A stretch of 64,000 nucleotides of DNA from Paraburkholderia podalyriae (GTDB lineage: Bacteria; Pseudomonadota; Gammaproteobacteria; Burkholderiales; Burkholderiaceae), in NCBI RefSeq assembly GCF_014397785.1, contig NZ_VZQQ01000007.1:124001-188000 (forward strand), written 5' to 3'. The translations under genes were made by a program, and so were the position numbers. This document shows, piece after piece, positions 24,832 through 34,481 of this stretch (position 1 is its first letter; each line of letters opens with the position of its first letter). The notes below the pieces were generated by a model that had not been told where the DNA came from, did no database searches, and was given only the letters and a program-made list of their open reading frames with translations.

Positions 24832-27089
24832 GCTACGTCGTGGCCGTCCGCGCGATGTGCGAATTCACCGCGCGGCGCGGCGATCTCGATCTGCGCTTCA
24901 CGCCCGCGCCGACTTCGCTCGAAGGCATCGCAGGCCATCAGATGGTTGCCGGCCGTCGCGCAAGCGGCTATGAAACCGAGCTTACGCTGACGGGCACCCA
25001 TCGCAGCTTGACCGTGCGTGGCCGCGCGGACGGCTATGATCCCATCGCGAATCGGCTCGAAGAAGTGAAGACGTTTCGCGGCGATCTCGCGCGCATGCCC
25101 GCGAATCATCGCGTGCTGCATTGGGCGCAGGCGCTCGTGTATGGGCATCTGTTGTGCCGGGCGCGCGGGCTCGCCGAGTTGACGGTCGCGCTCGTGTACT
25201 TCGATGTCGGCAGTCAGAAGGAAACCGTGCTGACGCAGCAGCACAGCGCGCGCGAACTCGAAATCTTCTTTGTCGAGCAGTGCGAGCGGTTTCTCGATTG
25301 GGCTGTGCAGGAAGATGCGCATCGCGTCGCGCGCAATGCGGCGCTCGTCACGTTGCAGTTTCCGTATGGGCAGTTTCGCCGCGGGCAGCGCGAGCTCGCG
25401 GTGGCCGTGTATCGCGCGGCACGCGACGGCAAGCGGTTGATGGCGCAGGCGCCGACCGGCATCGGTAAGACGCTGGCGACGATTTTTCCATTGCTGAAGG
25501 CTTGCGGCGAGGACCGGCTCGATCGCGTGTTCTTTCTGACCGCGAAGACACCGGGCCGCGCGCTTGCGCTCGATGCGATCGACTCGCTGCACCACCGGGC
25601 ACCGTTGCCGCTCAGAACGCTCGAACTCGTCGCGCGCGACAAAGCCTGCGAGCACCCGGACAAAGCCTGCAACGGCGAATCCTGTCCGCTCGCGCGCGGC
25701 TTTTACGATCGTCTCGATGCGGCGCGTGCCGCCGCGCTGGCAAGCCCGCGGCTCGATCGTGCGGCGGTGCGCGAGGCCGCGCTCGCGCACGACATCTGCC
25801 CGTACTACCTGGCGCAGGAGCTCGCGCGCTGGGCCGATGTGATCGTTGGCGATTACAACTACTACTACGACGCGAGCGCGATGCTGCATGCGCTCACGCA
25901 GATCAACCAGTGGCGCGTCGGCGTGCTGGTCGACGAAGCGCATAACCTGCTCGAACGCGCGCGCCGCATGTATACCGCGTCGCTCGATCAAAGTGCGTTC
26001 CGGCTCGCGCGCAACGGTGCGCCGGGGGCGTTGAAGAGGCCGCTCGAACGCTTGCAGCGCGAGTGGAACGCGGTGAAACGCGCGCAGACGGCCAGCTATC
26101 AGGTGTATGCGGAGGTGCCCGGCAAACTGCTGTCCGCCGCGCAGAACCTGATTGGCACGGTAACGGATCAGCTCGCCGACGCGCCGTTGTCGATCGACGA
26201 ACACGCGCTGCGCGTTTTCTTCGACGCGATGCACTTCGTCGCGCTCGCCGAGCAGTTCGGCGAGCACTCGATGTTCGACGTGACATTGAGCGCCGACCGC
26301 TACGCGTCGCGCGACAAAACCAGCGCATCGCTGTGCGTACGCAACGTGATCCCCGCACCGTTCCTCGCGCCGCGCTATGCGGCCGCGCGGACCACGGTGA
26401 TGTTCTCCGGCACGCTGAACCCGCAGCATTTCTATCGCGACACACTGGGGCTCGCCGACGACACGCAATGGCTCGACGTGGAAGGGCCGTTTCGCGCGGA
26501 ACAATTGCAGGTGCACGTGGCCGCGCATGTATCGACGCGCTGGCGCGACCGCGAGCGCTCGCTCGCGCCGATCGTCGAGCTGATCGCGAAGCAGTACGAC
26601 GCGCAGCCCGGCAATTACCTGGGTTTTCTGAGCAGCTTCGACTATCTGCAACGCGTGGTCGCGCTGCTGCGCGAGCGGCATCCCGGCTTGCCGGTGTGGG
26701 CGCAGCAGCCCGGCATGGACGAAGCCGCGCGCGATGCGTTTCTCGCTCGCTTCAGGACGATGAATCAGGGTATCGGCTTCGCGGTGCTCGGCGGCGCGTT
26801 TTCCGAGGGTGTCGATCTGACCGGCCAGCAGCTGATCGGCGCGTTCGTCGCGACACTCGGTCTGCCGCAGATCAACGACGTCAACGAGCAGATGCGCCGC
26901 GCGCTCGACGCGCGTTTCGGCAATGGCTACGACTACATGTACCTGTATCCGGGATTGCAGAAAGTCGTGCAGGCCGCGGGGCGCGTGATTCGCACCGAAG
27001 AGGACCGCGGCGTCGTGCATCTGATCGACGACCGCTTTCGCAGGCCGGAAGTGCGGCGCCTTTTGCCGCGCTGGTGGCAGGTTCGCTAG
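24828..27089 (+). CDS. XPD/DinG-family helicase with N-terminal Cas4-like nuclease domain
   Basis: 753 residues. Residues 1-125 look like a PD-(D/E)XK nuclease: His37, Asp68 in GRADGYD, Glu79-Val-Lys81, and the QxxxY motif Gln101/Tyr105, as in Cas4 and AddB. The helicase core has Walker A with Lys214 (APTGIGKT), four cysteines for a [4Fe-4S] cluster (274, 281, 286, 324), the DEAH box at 369 and a QAAGRVIRTEED motif VI. Such superfamily 2 helicases unwind 5'-3'. It is translationally coupled to the FAN1-like nuclease, pointing to joint processing of damaged DNA. Confidence 0.88.
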   Translation: MSYVVAVRAMCEFTARRGDLDLRFTPAPTSLEGIAGHQMVAGRRASGYETELTLTGTHRSLTVRGRADGYDPIANRLEEVKTFRGDLARMPANHRVLHWAQALVYGHLLCRARGLAELTVALVYFDVGSQKETVLTQQHSARELEIFFVEQCERFLDWAVQEDAHRVARNAALVTLQFPYGQFRRGQRELAVAVYRAARDGKRLMAQAPTGIGKTLATIFPLLKACGEDRLDRVFFLTAKTPGRALALDAIDSLHHRAPLPLRTLELVARDKACEHPDKACNGESCPLARGFYDRLDAARAAALASPRLDRAAVREAALAHDICPYYLAQELARWADVIVGDYNYYYDASAMLHALTQINQWRVGVLVDEAHNLLERARRMYTASLDQSAFRLARNGAPGALKRPLERLQREWNAVKRAQTASYQVYAEVPGKLLSAAQNLIGTVTDQLADAPLSIDEHALRVFFDAMHFVALAEQFGEHSMFDVTLSADRYASRDKTSASLCVRNVIPAPFLAPRYAAARTTVMFSGTLNPQHFYRDTLGLADDTQWLDVEGPFRAEQLQVHVAAHVSTRWRDRERSLAPIVELIAKQYDAQPGNYLGFLSSFDYLQRVVALLRERHPGLPVWAQQPGMDEAARDAFLARFRTMNQGIGFAVLGGAFSEGVDLTGQQLIGAFVATLGLPQINDVNEQMRRALDARFGNGYDYMYLYPGLQKVVQAAGRVIRTEEDRGVVHLIDDRFRRPEVRRLLPRWWQVR

Positions 27090-27093
27090 CGCT

Positions 27094-27127
27094 GCGCCGC
27101 GCGAGCGAACGCTCACGCGCGCGGCGC
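27094..27127. terminator. GC-rich hairpin between convergent genes
   Basis: A 10-bp outer stem (GCGCCGCGCG with CGCGCGGCGC) and an inner AGCG/CGCT stem, just after the helicase stop and before the stop of the convergent MscS gene. There is no T-run, so it is a weak terminator candidate. Confidence 0.45.
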
Positions 27128-27135
27128 TCGGCGCA

Positions 27136-29718
27136 TCACGCGTGCGGCGAGGCCGCGCCAGGATTGCCGGGCGTGCCGGGGCCGCCCGCTGGGCTCGAAT
27201 CGACCGGAATCTGATCGTCGAGCGGCGCGTCACCCTTGTGCGGAGCATGGTCGTCCCGCGCGGCGTCGCCGTCCGGATGGTCACCGTGGCGTGCGCGAGG
27301 CATGGCTGTATCGACCCTGGCCTTGCTCGCCGGGTCCCACGTGAGCAGATGACGCTGCGGATTCGCGATCTCGATGCCGAGTTCGCTGAAGCGTTCGAGG
27401 ATGCGCCGGTTGAATTCGCGTTGGACGCCCCAGCGCGACGTATCGCGGCATTGCATCTGGCCGGCCAGCGTGATCGCCGAACCGTCGACGGCATCGACGC
27501 CCCAGAACGAGAAGTCCGACAGGATGCCGCTGTTGAAGTTGTCGTCCGCGCGCAGCGATGCGCCGATGTCCTTCAGCGTGCCGATCGCGCGCTCGACGTC
27601 CTGGCCGAACACGATGTTCACGCGCACCGCCGCATTGCCAATGCCGCGATTCGTATTGTTCACGGTCGACACGGAGCTGAACGGCACCGTAAACAGCGAG
27701 CCGTCGCTGCCGCGCAGCCGCACGGTGCGAATCGACAGATATTCGACGGTGCCCGACACGCCCGCGAGCGTGACCCAGTCGCCGACCTGCATCGCGTTCT
27801 CCATCAGCAGGAAGATGCCGGTGATGAAGTCCTGCACGAGCTTCTGCGAGCCGAAGCCGAGCGCGACGCCGAAGATGCTCGCGCCCGCGAGCAGCGGGCC
27901 GATGTTCACGCCGAGCTGGCTCAGCCCGGTCAGCACGACGATGAGCGCGATGACGCAGAACAGCGCGCTGCGCAGCATCGGCATCAAGGTGCGCAGGCGC
28001 GCGGCGCGCACCAGATCGCCGCTGCTCGTCCAGTTATCGAGGCGACGTTCGGCCGACACGTTGACGACCTCCCACACCACTAGCGCGATGATCGCGGCGA
28101 CGGCGATCGTCGCGAGCGCCGATGCGAGCCGGTGGCCGATCGTGCCGCTGCGGAACAGATCGATGACGTCGACGCCCCACGCCTGCAACAGCACCAGCGC
28201 GGTGACGCTGCCGATGATCCAGCCGATCACGCGCCGCAGTGCCGGATAGTATCGGTAGGCGTGCTCATGCACGAGCGAGCGTGACGCATCGTCCTGCACA
28301 TGGAAGATGCGCGCGAGCGCGCCGAAGATCACGATCGACACGAGCCGTGCGCCGATCAGTATCGCGAGCGTCATGCCGCCGATATTCACGAGCGCGTGAT
28401 AGCCGTTCCGTACGTCGAAGGCCCAGACGAACCATAGGCCCATCACGATGACCACGGTCACCACGGCCCACGCGTCCGCGAACGCGTTGCCGAACATCTC
28501 TAACGACTCGTGAGCGGCGAAGCGATTGCGGATCCGGTTGGCGACCGGTTTCGCGCAGCGCAGCACGAGGATCGAGATCATCACGTGACCGGCAAGCGCG
28601 ATCACTTTCAGCATCGCGAGATGCGCGGCGTCGTTCATGCCAAGCGCCTGCGCGACTTCGGCGAACGCGAGGCCGGCACCGACCACGCTGACGATCCGCA
28701 CGATCCAGCCGAGCACGAACGCGGCCCACGCATCGCCCATGCGCAGTAGCCGCAGACGCGGAGCGCTCGGCTGCAGGAAGAACGCGCCGACGATTACGAC
28801 GCAGCGGCATGCCACATACACGTCGATTAGCGAATCGAGCGCGCGATCCTGCGGCGTGCCGTTGTCGGTGAAGATCGACATCAGCGCGCTCGCCGCGCCG
28901 ACGAACACCGCGATCGGTACGAGCCGCACCAGCGTGATCAGCAACGCGCGCGGCAGACGTTGCAGCAGCGTCCAGTGGAGCGTCGCGTTGCGCTTGCCTT
29001 CAGCTTCGATTGCGCGGCCTTTCTCGGATGGTGTCGCGTACGACGCGGCCGGCCCAGTCGCGACGGCTTGCGCCTCCGCCTCCAGCACTGGCGGCACCGA
29101 CAACGTCGCGGGCGGCGGCGCGTCGTCGTTGTCGTCCTGCAGCGCGGCTTCGCGGCGCGCGGCGATCGCCCGATAGATGCGCCGCAGCAGCCGCCGCGCC
29201 AGCCATTCGAGGACCAGAGCGGGGATCAGCGCCGCCAGCAGCGACCACAGCACCTTGAATAGCACCGCGCGCGCGTGCGGGTTCGCAAACTGCCAGTTCC
29301 ACCATGCGCGCACGGACGCGACGTCGAGCAGCGCGATGATCGAGCCGCGCAGCGAAGTCGCGAACTGGCCCGCGTAATGCGCGCCCTCGCGCGCGAGCTG
29401 CGAGACGAGGCCATTGGATTTGAGCGCGGCCGGCACGAGCGAGGCTGCGCCGCTTGCGGCGGCCGGCGCAGACGCTTCGGCCGGCGCGGAAGCGGGCGGC
29501 GCGCTCAACGCGCCGGCCGCGGCGATCGCGTGCAGGGTATCGGCGACTTGCGCGCGACGTTTCGGATCGTTCAGGACGGCGAGCGCGTCGCGGGCCTGCT
29601 GAGGCGTCAGGGTGACGGCGGCGGGGGTGGCCTGGGCGGGCTGCGCCGCGGCGGCGAAGGCGGGCGCCGCGCCGGCGAGCAGAAAAATGAAAAAACAGAG
29701 ACTCAGAAATTTTTGCAT
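27136..29718 (-). CDS. Large mechanosensitive channel of the MscS family
   Basis: 860 residues. A signal peptide (MQKFLSLCFFIFLLAGAAPA) is followed by an Ala-rich periplasmic part, about ten hydrophobic segments, then the MscS core: a Gly/Ala-rich pore helix (GVALGFGSQKLVQDFITGIF), the beta domain (QVGDWVTLAGVSGTVEYLSI) and the cytosolic cage. A charged Asp/His-rich tail closes the protein. Long MscS homologues of the YbdG/YnaI/MscK kind release solutes on osmotic downshock. The only ATG near the signal peptide was used; its ribosome site is weak. Confidence 0.9.
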   Translation of the reverse strand: MQKFLSLCFFIFLLAGAAPAFAAAAQPAQATPAAVTLTPQQARDALAVLNDPKRRAQVADTLHAIAAAGALSAPPASAPAEASAPAAASGAASLVPAALKSNGLVSQLAREGAHYAGQFATSLRGSIIALLDVASVRAWWNWQFANPHARAVLFKVLWSLLAALIPALVLEWLARRLLRRIYRAIAARREAALQDDNDDAPPPATLSVPPVLEAEAQAVATGPAASYATPSEKGRAIEAEGKRNATLHWTLLQRLPRALLITLVRLVPIAVFVGAASALMSIFTDNGTPQDRALDSLIDVYVACRCVVIVGAFFLQPSAPRLRLLRMGDAWAAFVLGWIVRIVSVVGAGLAFAEVAQALGMNDAAHLAMLKVIALAGHVMISILVLRCAKPVANRIRNRFAAHESLEMFGNAFADAWAVVTVVIVMGLWFVWAFDVRNGYHALVNIGGMTLAILIGARLVSIVIFGALARIFHVQDDASRSLVHEHAYRYYPALRRVIGWIIGSVTALVLLQAWGVDVIDLFRSGTIGHRLASALATIAVAAIIALVVWEVVNVSAERRLDNWTSSGDLVRAARLRTLMPMLRSALFCVIALIVVLTGLSQLGVNIGPLLAGASIFGVALGFGSQKLVQDFITGIFLLMENAMQVGDWVTLAGVSGTVEYLSIRTVRLRGSDGSLFTVPFSSVSTVNNTNRGIGNAAVRVNIVFGQDVERAIGTLKDIGASLRADDNFNSGILSDFSFWGVDAVDGSAITLAGQMQCRDTSRWGVQREFNRRILERFSELGIEIANPQRHLLTWDPASKARVDTAMPRARHGDHPDGDAARDDHAPHKGDAPLDDQIPVDSSPAGGPGTPGNPGAASPHA

Positions 29719-30091
29719 AGGGTGTAAAGCGGGATGAAGCCGGTGCGGACGATTGTGCCGGAACGTGGGGCCTGTTTCAGCGGGGCGGCCCGGGACCAGC
29801 ACGGGCCGGCCGGCCGAAGTTCCTGCGGCGGAGGCCCGCGGGACGGGCGAAAGGGCCGCGAGGACGGCACCGGCCGGGCGTGGCGTTGACGTGACAGGAT
29901 AGCCGATGCTGGCCGCGAGGCCTGTCGAAAGTAGCAGAAAGCTCGCCCGGCGGCCCGCTTCCCGGGTGGAAATGCCGGCTGCAACGCGCGACGTCCCGGA
30001 CGACTGCGCCAGGTGCGGGCAGGGCGCGATCAGCCGGCGATGATCAATCGCCGTCATCGCGAGCTGCTAAGCGCCCACTACAAAGAAACGC
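29719..30091. other. Intergenic region upstream of the MscS gene
   Basis: 373 bases between two genes on the minus strand. It should hold the MscS promoter and the end of the activator transcript. A CCCCG...CGGGG short dyad lies near 30099-30121, at the end of the activator gene. No gene or clear promoter is seen. Confidence 0.35.
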
Positions 30092-31531
30092 TCAAATCCC
30101 CGCTGACGCCACTGACGGGGTCTGCCGCCCGGCTTCGTCGTCGACATCGGGGCCACCGCTCGCGCTGCGTCCGGCCGGCTCCTGATGCAGCCGGTTCGCG
30201 TGCATCAGCCGATACAGCGTTGCGCGCGAAATGCCGAGTTCGGCCGCCGCGTCGGACAGCTTGTAGCCGTGCCGCAGCAACGCGCTTTCGATCGCATTCT
30301 TTTCCGCTTTGCTGCGAATTTCCGCGAGCGTGACCGCCGGGCCATTATCGGCCTCGGGCAAGCCGAGGTCGCCCGCGGTGATGAAGCGGCCCTCGCTCAT
30401 CACGACCGCGCGGCGCACGCAGTTGATCAGCTCGCGCACGTTGCCCGGCCATGGATAGTTCGACATCGCGACGATCGCGTCGCTCGACAGTCCGCGCAGT
30501 TTGCGCGCGCCGTCCTGCTTGTACATGCTGAGCGCGTAATTGGCGAGCAGCTTGATGTCGCCGCCGCGCTCGCGCAGTGGCGGCTCGACGAGGGGCAGCA
30601 CGCACAGCCGGTGGTAGAGGTCGGAGCGGAAGCGTCCGTCTTCGACGGCGCGCTCCAGATCGACGTGGGTCGCCGAGATCACGCGCACGTCGACGCTGAT
30701 TGGACCGTTGCCGCCGAGCCGCTCGATCGTGCCTTCCTGCAGAAAGCGCAGTAGCACCGCCTGGCATTCGTGCGGCATGTCGCCGATTTCGTCGAGAAAC
30801 AGCGTGCCTTCATGCGCGCTCTCGATGCGACCGATCTTGCGTTGCAGCGCGCCGGTAAACGCGCCGCGCTCGTGGCCGAACAGTTCGGCTTGCAACAGGC
30901 TTGGCGGAATCGCCGCGCAATTGATCGCGACGAATGTGCGGTCCGCGCGCGGCGAGCGGTCGTGAATAGCACGGGCGGTCAGCTCCTTGCCGGTGCCCGA
31001 TTCGCCCGCGATGAACACCGGCGCGTCGGTCACGCCACATTTGTCGATACGCCGGTAGAGCTGCTGCATCGGCTCGCATTGTCCGACCATGCCGTGGCGG
31101 CCGAGCGACGGCTCCGGCGCGACGCGCGGCTGACGCAGGCTCGACAGTCCGTGCGCGTGGCCGAGCGCGAACACGAGCCGCTCGTTGAGCCACGGCTGCG
31201 TGACGAAGTCGAAGCAGTAATCGAGGATGAAACGGCTGACCAGCTCGTTGCCGGCCTGGCCCGGCACGATCTGCGCGACCCAGTTGGTTTCGACGCGGCG
31301 CATGCACAGCGCGAACGCGGACAATTGCTGCGACGTGCAATTTTCGGGCAACTGAACGAGACCGACCTTGATGTCGCCACGTTCGATCATGCGTTCCGCC
31401 ACGGCCGTGCTTTTTGCGTGCACGGCTTGCCATCCCGACGCGGCCAGAAACTCGACGAGTTTCTGGTCGGGCGCGTTCGCCACGTATAGAACCGTGCGTT
31501 CCATGTCGGCCGGCATGCAAGTCGTAGTCAT
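30092..31531 (-). CDS. Sigma-54-dependent activator with degenerate receiver domain
   Basis: 479 residues. The first 130 residues resemble a response-regulator receiver, but the acceptor strand reads VGLVQLPEN, so the phosphorylated Asp is missing. The AAA+ domain is intact: Walker A GESGTGKE, the sigma-54 contact loop GAFTGA, Walker B TLFLDEIGDM and an arginine-finger region. A Fis-type helix-turn-helix follows (LSDAAAELGISRATLYRLM). The architecture recalls VpsR-like regulators of exopolysaccharide and biofilm genes, which answer to small ligands rather than phosphorylation. A GGGGGAG site supports the start. Confidence 0.88.
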   Translation of the reverse strand: MTTTCMPADMERTVLYVANAPDQKLVEFLAASGWQAVHAKSTAVAERMIERGDIKVGLVQLPENCTSQQLSAFALCMRRVETNWVAQIVPGQAGNELVSRFILDYCFDFVTQPWLNERLVFALGHAHGLSSLRQPRVAPEPSLGRHGMVGQCEPMQQLYRRIDKCGVTDAPVFIAGESGTGKELTARAIHDRSPRADRTFVAINCAAIPPSLLQAELFGHERGAFTGALQRKIGRIESAHEGTLFLDEIGDMPHECQAVLLRFLQEGTIERLGGNGPISVDVRVISATHVDLERAVEDGRFRSDLYHRLCVLPLVEPPLRERGGDIKLLANYALSMYKQDGARKLRGLSSDAIVAMSNYPWPGNVRELINCVRRAVVMSEGRFITAGDLGLPEADNGPAVTLAEIRSKAEKNAIESALLRHGYKLSDAAAELGISRATLYRLMHANRLHQEPAGRSASGGPDVDDEAGRQTPSVASAGI

Positions 31532-33117
31532 GGTTCTCCCCCGTTCGATCCTCAGGACTGCTGTGCCACGTAGTGAATTCAGGCGGCAAGTTGCTGCACT
31601 CCGGCTGCGACGCATCGACGGCAGCAGCAGTCACGAACAAGGGACACGCTGCAAGCGCGGCGCAAACCGCAACGCGCTGCATGGCGGACCGATTCATGCA
31701 ATGCCGGCGACCTGTCGTTCATTGCTGAAACTGCCTGGCGACTTTATCCCCGAATCGTGAAAACCACTTGCGACGTGGCTTGCCTCGTCGACCCGATACA
31801 AACGCTCTGATTGGCGTATTGCCTAAAGATAAGCGAAAGCGCCTGAAAGTGCCAGACAAAGAAACATGGACCATAAATGCGTGTTGGTTTCGGATTAGCA
31901 CGAATCGCTAATCAAATAGCGGTCAAGCCCGCTTATGCGAGCCATCGCACATAGCGTAGCAATTGACTGGGCATTAAGGCGTGACAAAAACAGACGAGGC
32001 GCGTGCGGCCATGTTTCACATTTGCGACAGATTGGACGGCGCCTGTCGAATGCGCTTTGCCGCGCCGGGCGGGGCGCTTCTACGACCTGGGCGAGCGGCG
32101 AAGTCGCGTGCGGCCGGCACCGCGGCCTGCCTGCGGGCCGGCGAGACGGGCCGGAGCGCGCGTTTTGCGGCCAGCGCGCGGCGATTTGGCGTATCAGAAA
32201 CGAATCAATCCGCGCCGCGCCAAAAATCGGGCAGGTTCGCGCCGCATCGAAAAGCGAACCGCTTTCGCGGTGGCGTGAAGCATTGGCGGGCTCCTTACCG
32301 ATTGGAACGCGCGTTGGCATAACCGTTGCAATAAGGTCTGACAGAAAAATGTTTTGCCGCCAGGTCGACGGTACGGGAAAACCGGAATAAAAAAGACCGG
32401 CGGTAAACAGGTCACTCGCAGGCACGGTCGGGGAAGCGATCAGGTGTTTGCGGGAGCGCGGCGGGGCCTTATTAAATACGTCAGAAAAACCGGTGAGTGG
32501 CGGACCGGCATAGCAGCCATTCGAAACCGGACGACAAAAGGGCATCGACTTCGCCGTTTTTCCTTTTCGACTTTTTGTCCTAACGACGCGAAAAGGATGG
32601 CGATAACGACAGGCAACGCGCTGGCAACGTTCGCGAGCGACGCGCCGAAAAGGGAAGGGGCAGCGCCGGATCAGGACCGGCCGGCGCGATGAGGCGGGGA
32701 GAGAGGCCATAAGTCTCCACAGAGAGACGAATGTACGAGGCGAACCAGGAGCCGTGTCCGTGGGTTGGCATGGGCACGGCGACCTGGCCCAATGGCCGGG
32801 GGCGTTGTCCACAAAACGACGCGGCCAGGCGCAAATCCGATCGACATCGGGGGCTGTCATGAAACCACAATTGATTCGCAGGCCGGCCGCTTCGCACGGA
32901 ACGGGGCTCACTGACCGGCAGTATGTTGCGGCGCCGCGCGCGCGTTTTTTCCTGCGGGCGGGCTCGTCGGTCGATCTGCTGACGCTGGTCGTTGCCGAGG
33001 CGCTTAAGCGCCGCGCGGATAACACCGTTTGCCGGCTCATGGTTTTCACGGAGGCGCGCCGAACAGACGCCTGGAACAAAAACCCGCGCATGACGCGCCA
33101 AGCGCCGCAGAGCTGCC
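31532..33117. other. 1.6-kb gene-free region
   Basis: No reading frame here has a family match or good codon pattern, although long chance frames exist. The left part is less GC-rich than its flanks. It contains a GATTAGC / GCTAATC dyad (31893-31913) and a sigma-54-type promoter (32314-32330). It separates the divergent sigma-54 activator and TadZ-like genes, and could hold long leaders, a small RNA or remains of lost genes. Confidence 0.5.
32314..32330 (+). promoter_or_regulatory. Candidate sigma-54 promoter
   Basis: TTGGCATAACCGTTGCA has the GG and GC dinucleotides exactly 10 bases apart and TTGCA at -12, close to the TGGCAC-N5-TTGCA consensus. It points right, about 790 bases before the TadZ-like gene, and lies next to a sigma-54 activator gene. 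Confidence 0.5.
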
Positions 33118-34320
33118 ATGATCGAGATCTTCCTGATTGCCGCCAGCATTGAGACCGCGCAACGCATCGTCTTGCGGCTAGAAGAGAGCGGCGTGCATTA
33201 CCGGCTGCACACGGTGTACGGTTCGGCCCGGCAACTGCCGATGCACGCGCGCACGATCCGCGAGGCAGACCTGCTGATCGTCGACGACGCCAATCTGAAC
33301 GTCCGCGGACTCGACGGCATCGAGGAAACGCTCACCTGCGCGCCGACGCTCCATTGCATGCTGGTGACGCCGACACCGTCCACCGCGCTGATCGGTGCGG
33401 CGCGGCGCGTCGGCGTGCGGTATGTGCTGTCGTGGCCGCTCGATCGTCAAGCCGTCGCCGACGCGCTCGCGCAGATCGAAGTGCAGCGCCGCGAGCCTGA
33501 GCGGCGCGGCGCGCGCGTGGTGGCGCTGGCGTCGAGCAAGGGCGGCAGCGGCACGACGCTGATCGCGGTCAACCTCGCGTGCGCGCTCGCCACGCAACGC
33601 GAGCGGCGCGTGCTGCTGATCGACCTGGGCCAGCAATTCGCCGACGCGAGCCTGCTGATGGCGAACCGGCCGCCGCCGATGACGCTCGCCGATCTGTGCT
33701 CGGACAACGGGCAACTCGACGCGGCCCTGTTCGACGCGTGCAAGATGCACGTGCGCCCGAACCTCGATCTGCTCGCTGGCGCCGGCGATCCATTGAAGGC
33801 CGCCGAACTGCTGCCCGCGCAACTCGAGCGGATTCTGACGCTGGTGCGCGAGCGCTACGATGCGGTACTGATCGACGTCGGCCCGACCCTGAATCCGTTG
33901 ACGATCCGCGCGCTCGCGCATAGCGACGCCATCTGCATGGTGGTGCGGCAGAACCCGCTGTATCTGCATGGCGCGCGCCGCATGCTCGAGATTTTTCGCG
34001 AGCTGGGGCATCCGGCCGGCAAGGTGCGGGTCATCGTCAACCAGTACGACAAGAACGCGCAGATCAATCTGCCGATGCTCGAACGCACGCTCGGCGCGAA
34101 GGTCGCGCATCAATTGCCGCGCGACGACCAGCACGTCAACGACGCGCTGAGCCGGGGCGTGCCGCTCGTCACGTGTGCGCGTGAAAGCGGGTTCGCTCAA
34201 GGCATCGTGCTGCTCGCGAACATGCTGTGGCCGGCGGGTGCCGAGCGCCGCAGGAGCATGCTCGGCCGGCTGCGCGCGACGTGGCCGAATGTACCGCCGC
34301 AATTGAAGCCTGGGGTCTAG
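33118..34320 (+). CDS. TadZ/CpaE-like AAA ATPase
   Basis: 400 residues. The first 125 form a receiver-like domain (IEIFLIAASIETAQRIVLRL, LLIVDDANLN, then a SWPLDRQAVADAL end). A MinD/ParA-type ATPase follows with the deviant Walker A SSKGGSGTTLIAVNLA and the switch VLIDVGPTLNP. Proteins of this kind place Flp/Tad pilus machines at the cell pole. No other tad genes are nearby, so it is an orphan copy or serves a remote cluster. It lies across the gene-free region from the sigma-54 activator. Confidence 0.82.
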   Translation: MIEIFLIAASIETAQRIVLRLEESGVHYRLHTVYGSARQLPMHARTIREADLLIVDDANLNVRGLDGIEETLTCAPTLHCMLVTPTPSTALIGAARRVGVRYVLSWPLDRQAVADALAQIEVQRREPERRGARVVALASSKGGSGTTLIAVNLACALATQRERRVLLIDLGQQFADASLLMANRPPPMTLADLCSDNGQLDAALFDACKMHVRPNLDLLAGAGDPLKAAELLPAQLERILTLVRERYDAVLIDVGPTLNPLTIRALAHSDAICMVVRQNPLYLHGARRMLEIFRELGHPAGKVRVIVNQYDKNAQINLPMLERTLGAKVAHQLPRDDQHVNDALSRGVPLVTCARESGFAQGIVLLANMLWPAGAERRRSMLGRLRATWPNVPPQLKPGV

Positions 34321-34326
34321 TCCGTC

Positions 34327-34342
34327 CGCTTGCCGGCAAGCG
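34327..34342. repeat. 16-bp perfect palindrome
   Basis: CGCTTGCCGGCAAGCG lies 6 bases after the stop of the TadZ-like gene and 139 bases before nadV. It could be a terminator stem without a T-run or a binding site for a dimeric regulator of nadV. Confidence 0.5.
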
Positions 34343-34481
34343 CCTGCGCATTCTGCGTGACCGGAGTAAGGTGAAGTTTCGGGGGGACCCCCGGCCTGCT
34401 TGACGGCGCAGAGTACCGACGTCAGAGGTTCGAAAGCGTCGGGCAAGCTCGCGCCGTCCGGTCACTCCAGCGAGAAATCAC

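Noticed and set aside
24651..27494. Minus-strand open frame of 947 codons opposite the helicase
   Set aside because: It mirrors the codon pattern of the plus-strand helicase gene, has Arg/Ala/His-rich composition and no family motif; high-GC DNA often keeps the antisense frame open.
31895..33091. Minus-strand open frame of 398 codons in the gene-free region
   Set aside because: Composition is random-looking (many Arg, Ser, Pro and Cys), with no domain and no ribosome site; treated as chance.
32859..33152. Short plus-strand frame ahead of the TadZ-like gene
   Set aside because: No ribosome site, no recognised family and it runs into the start of the well-supported gene.
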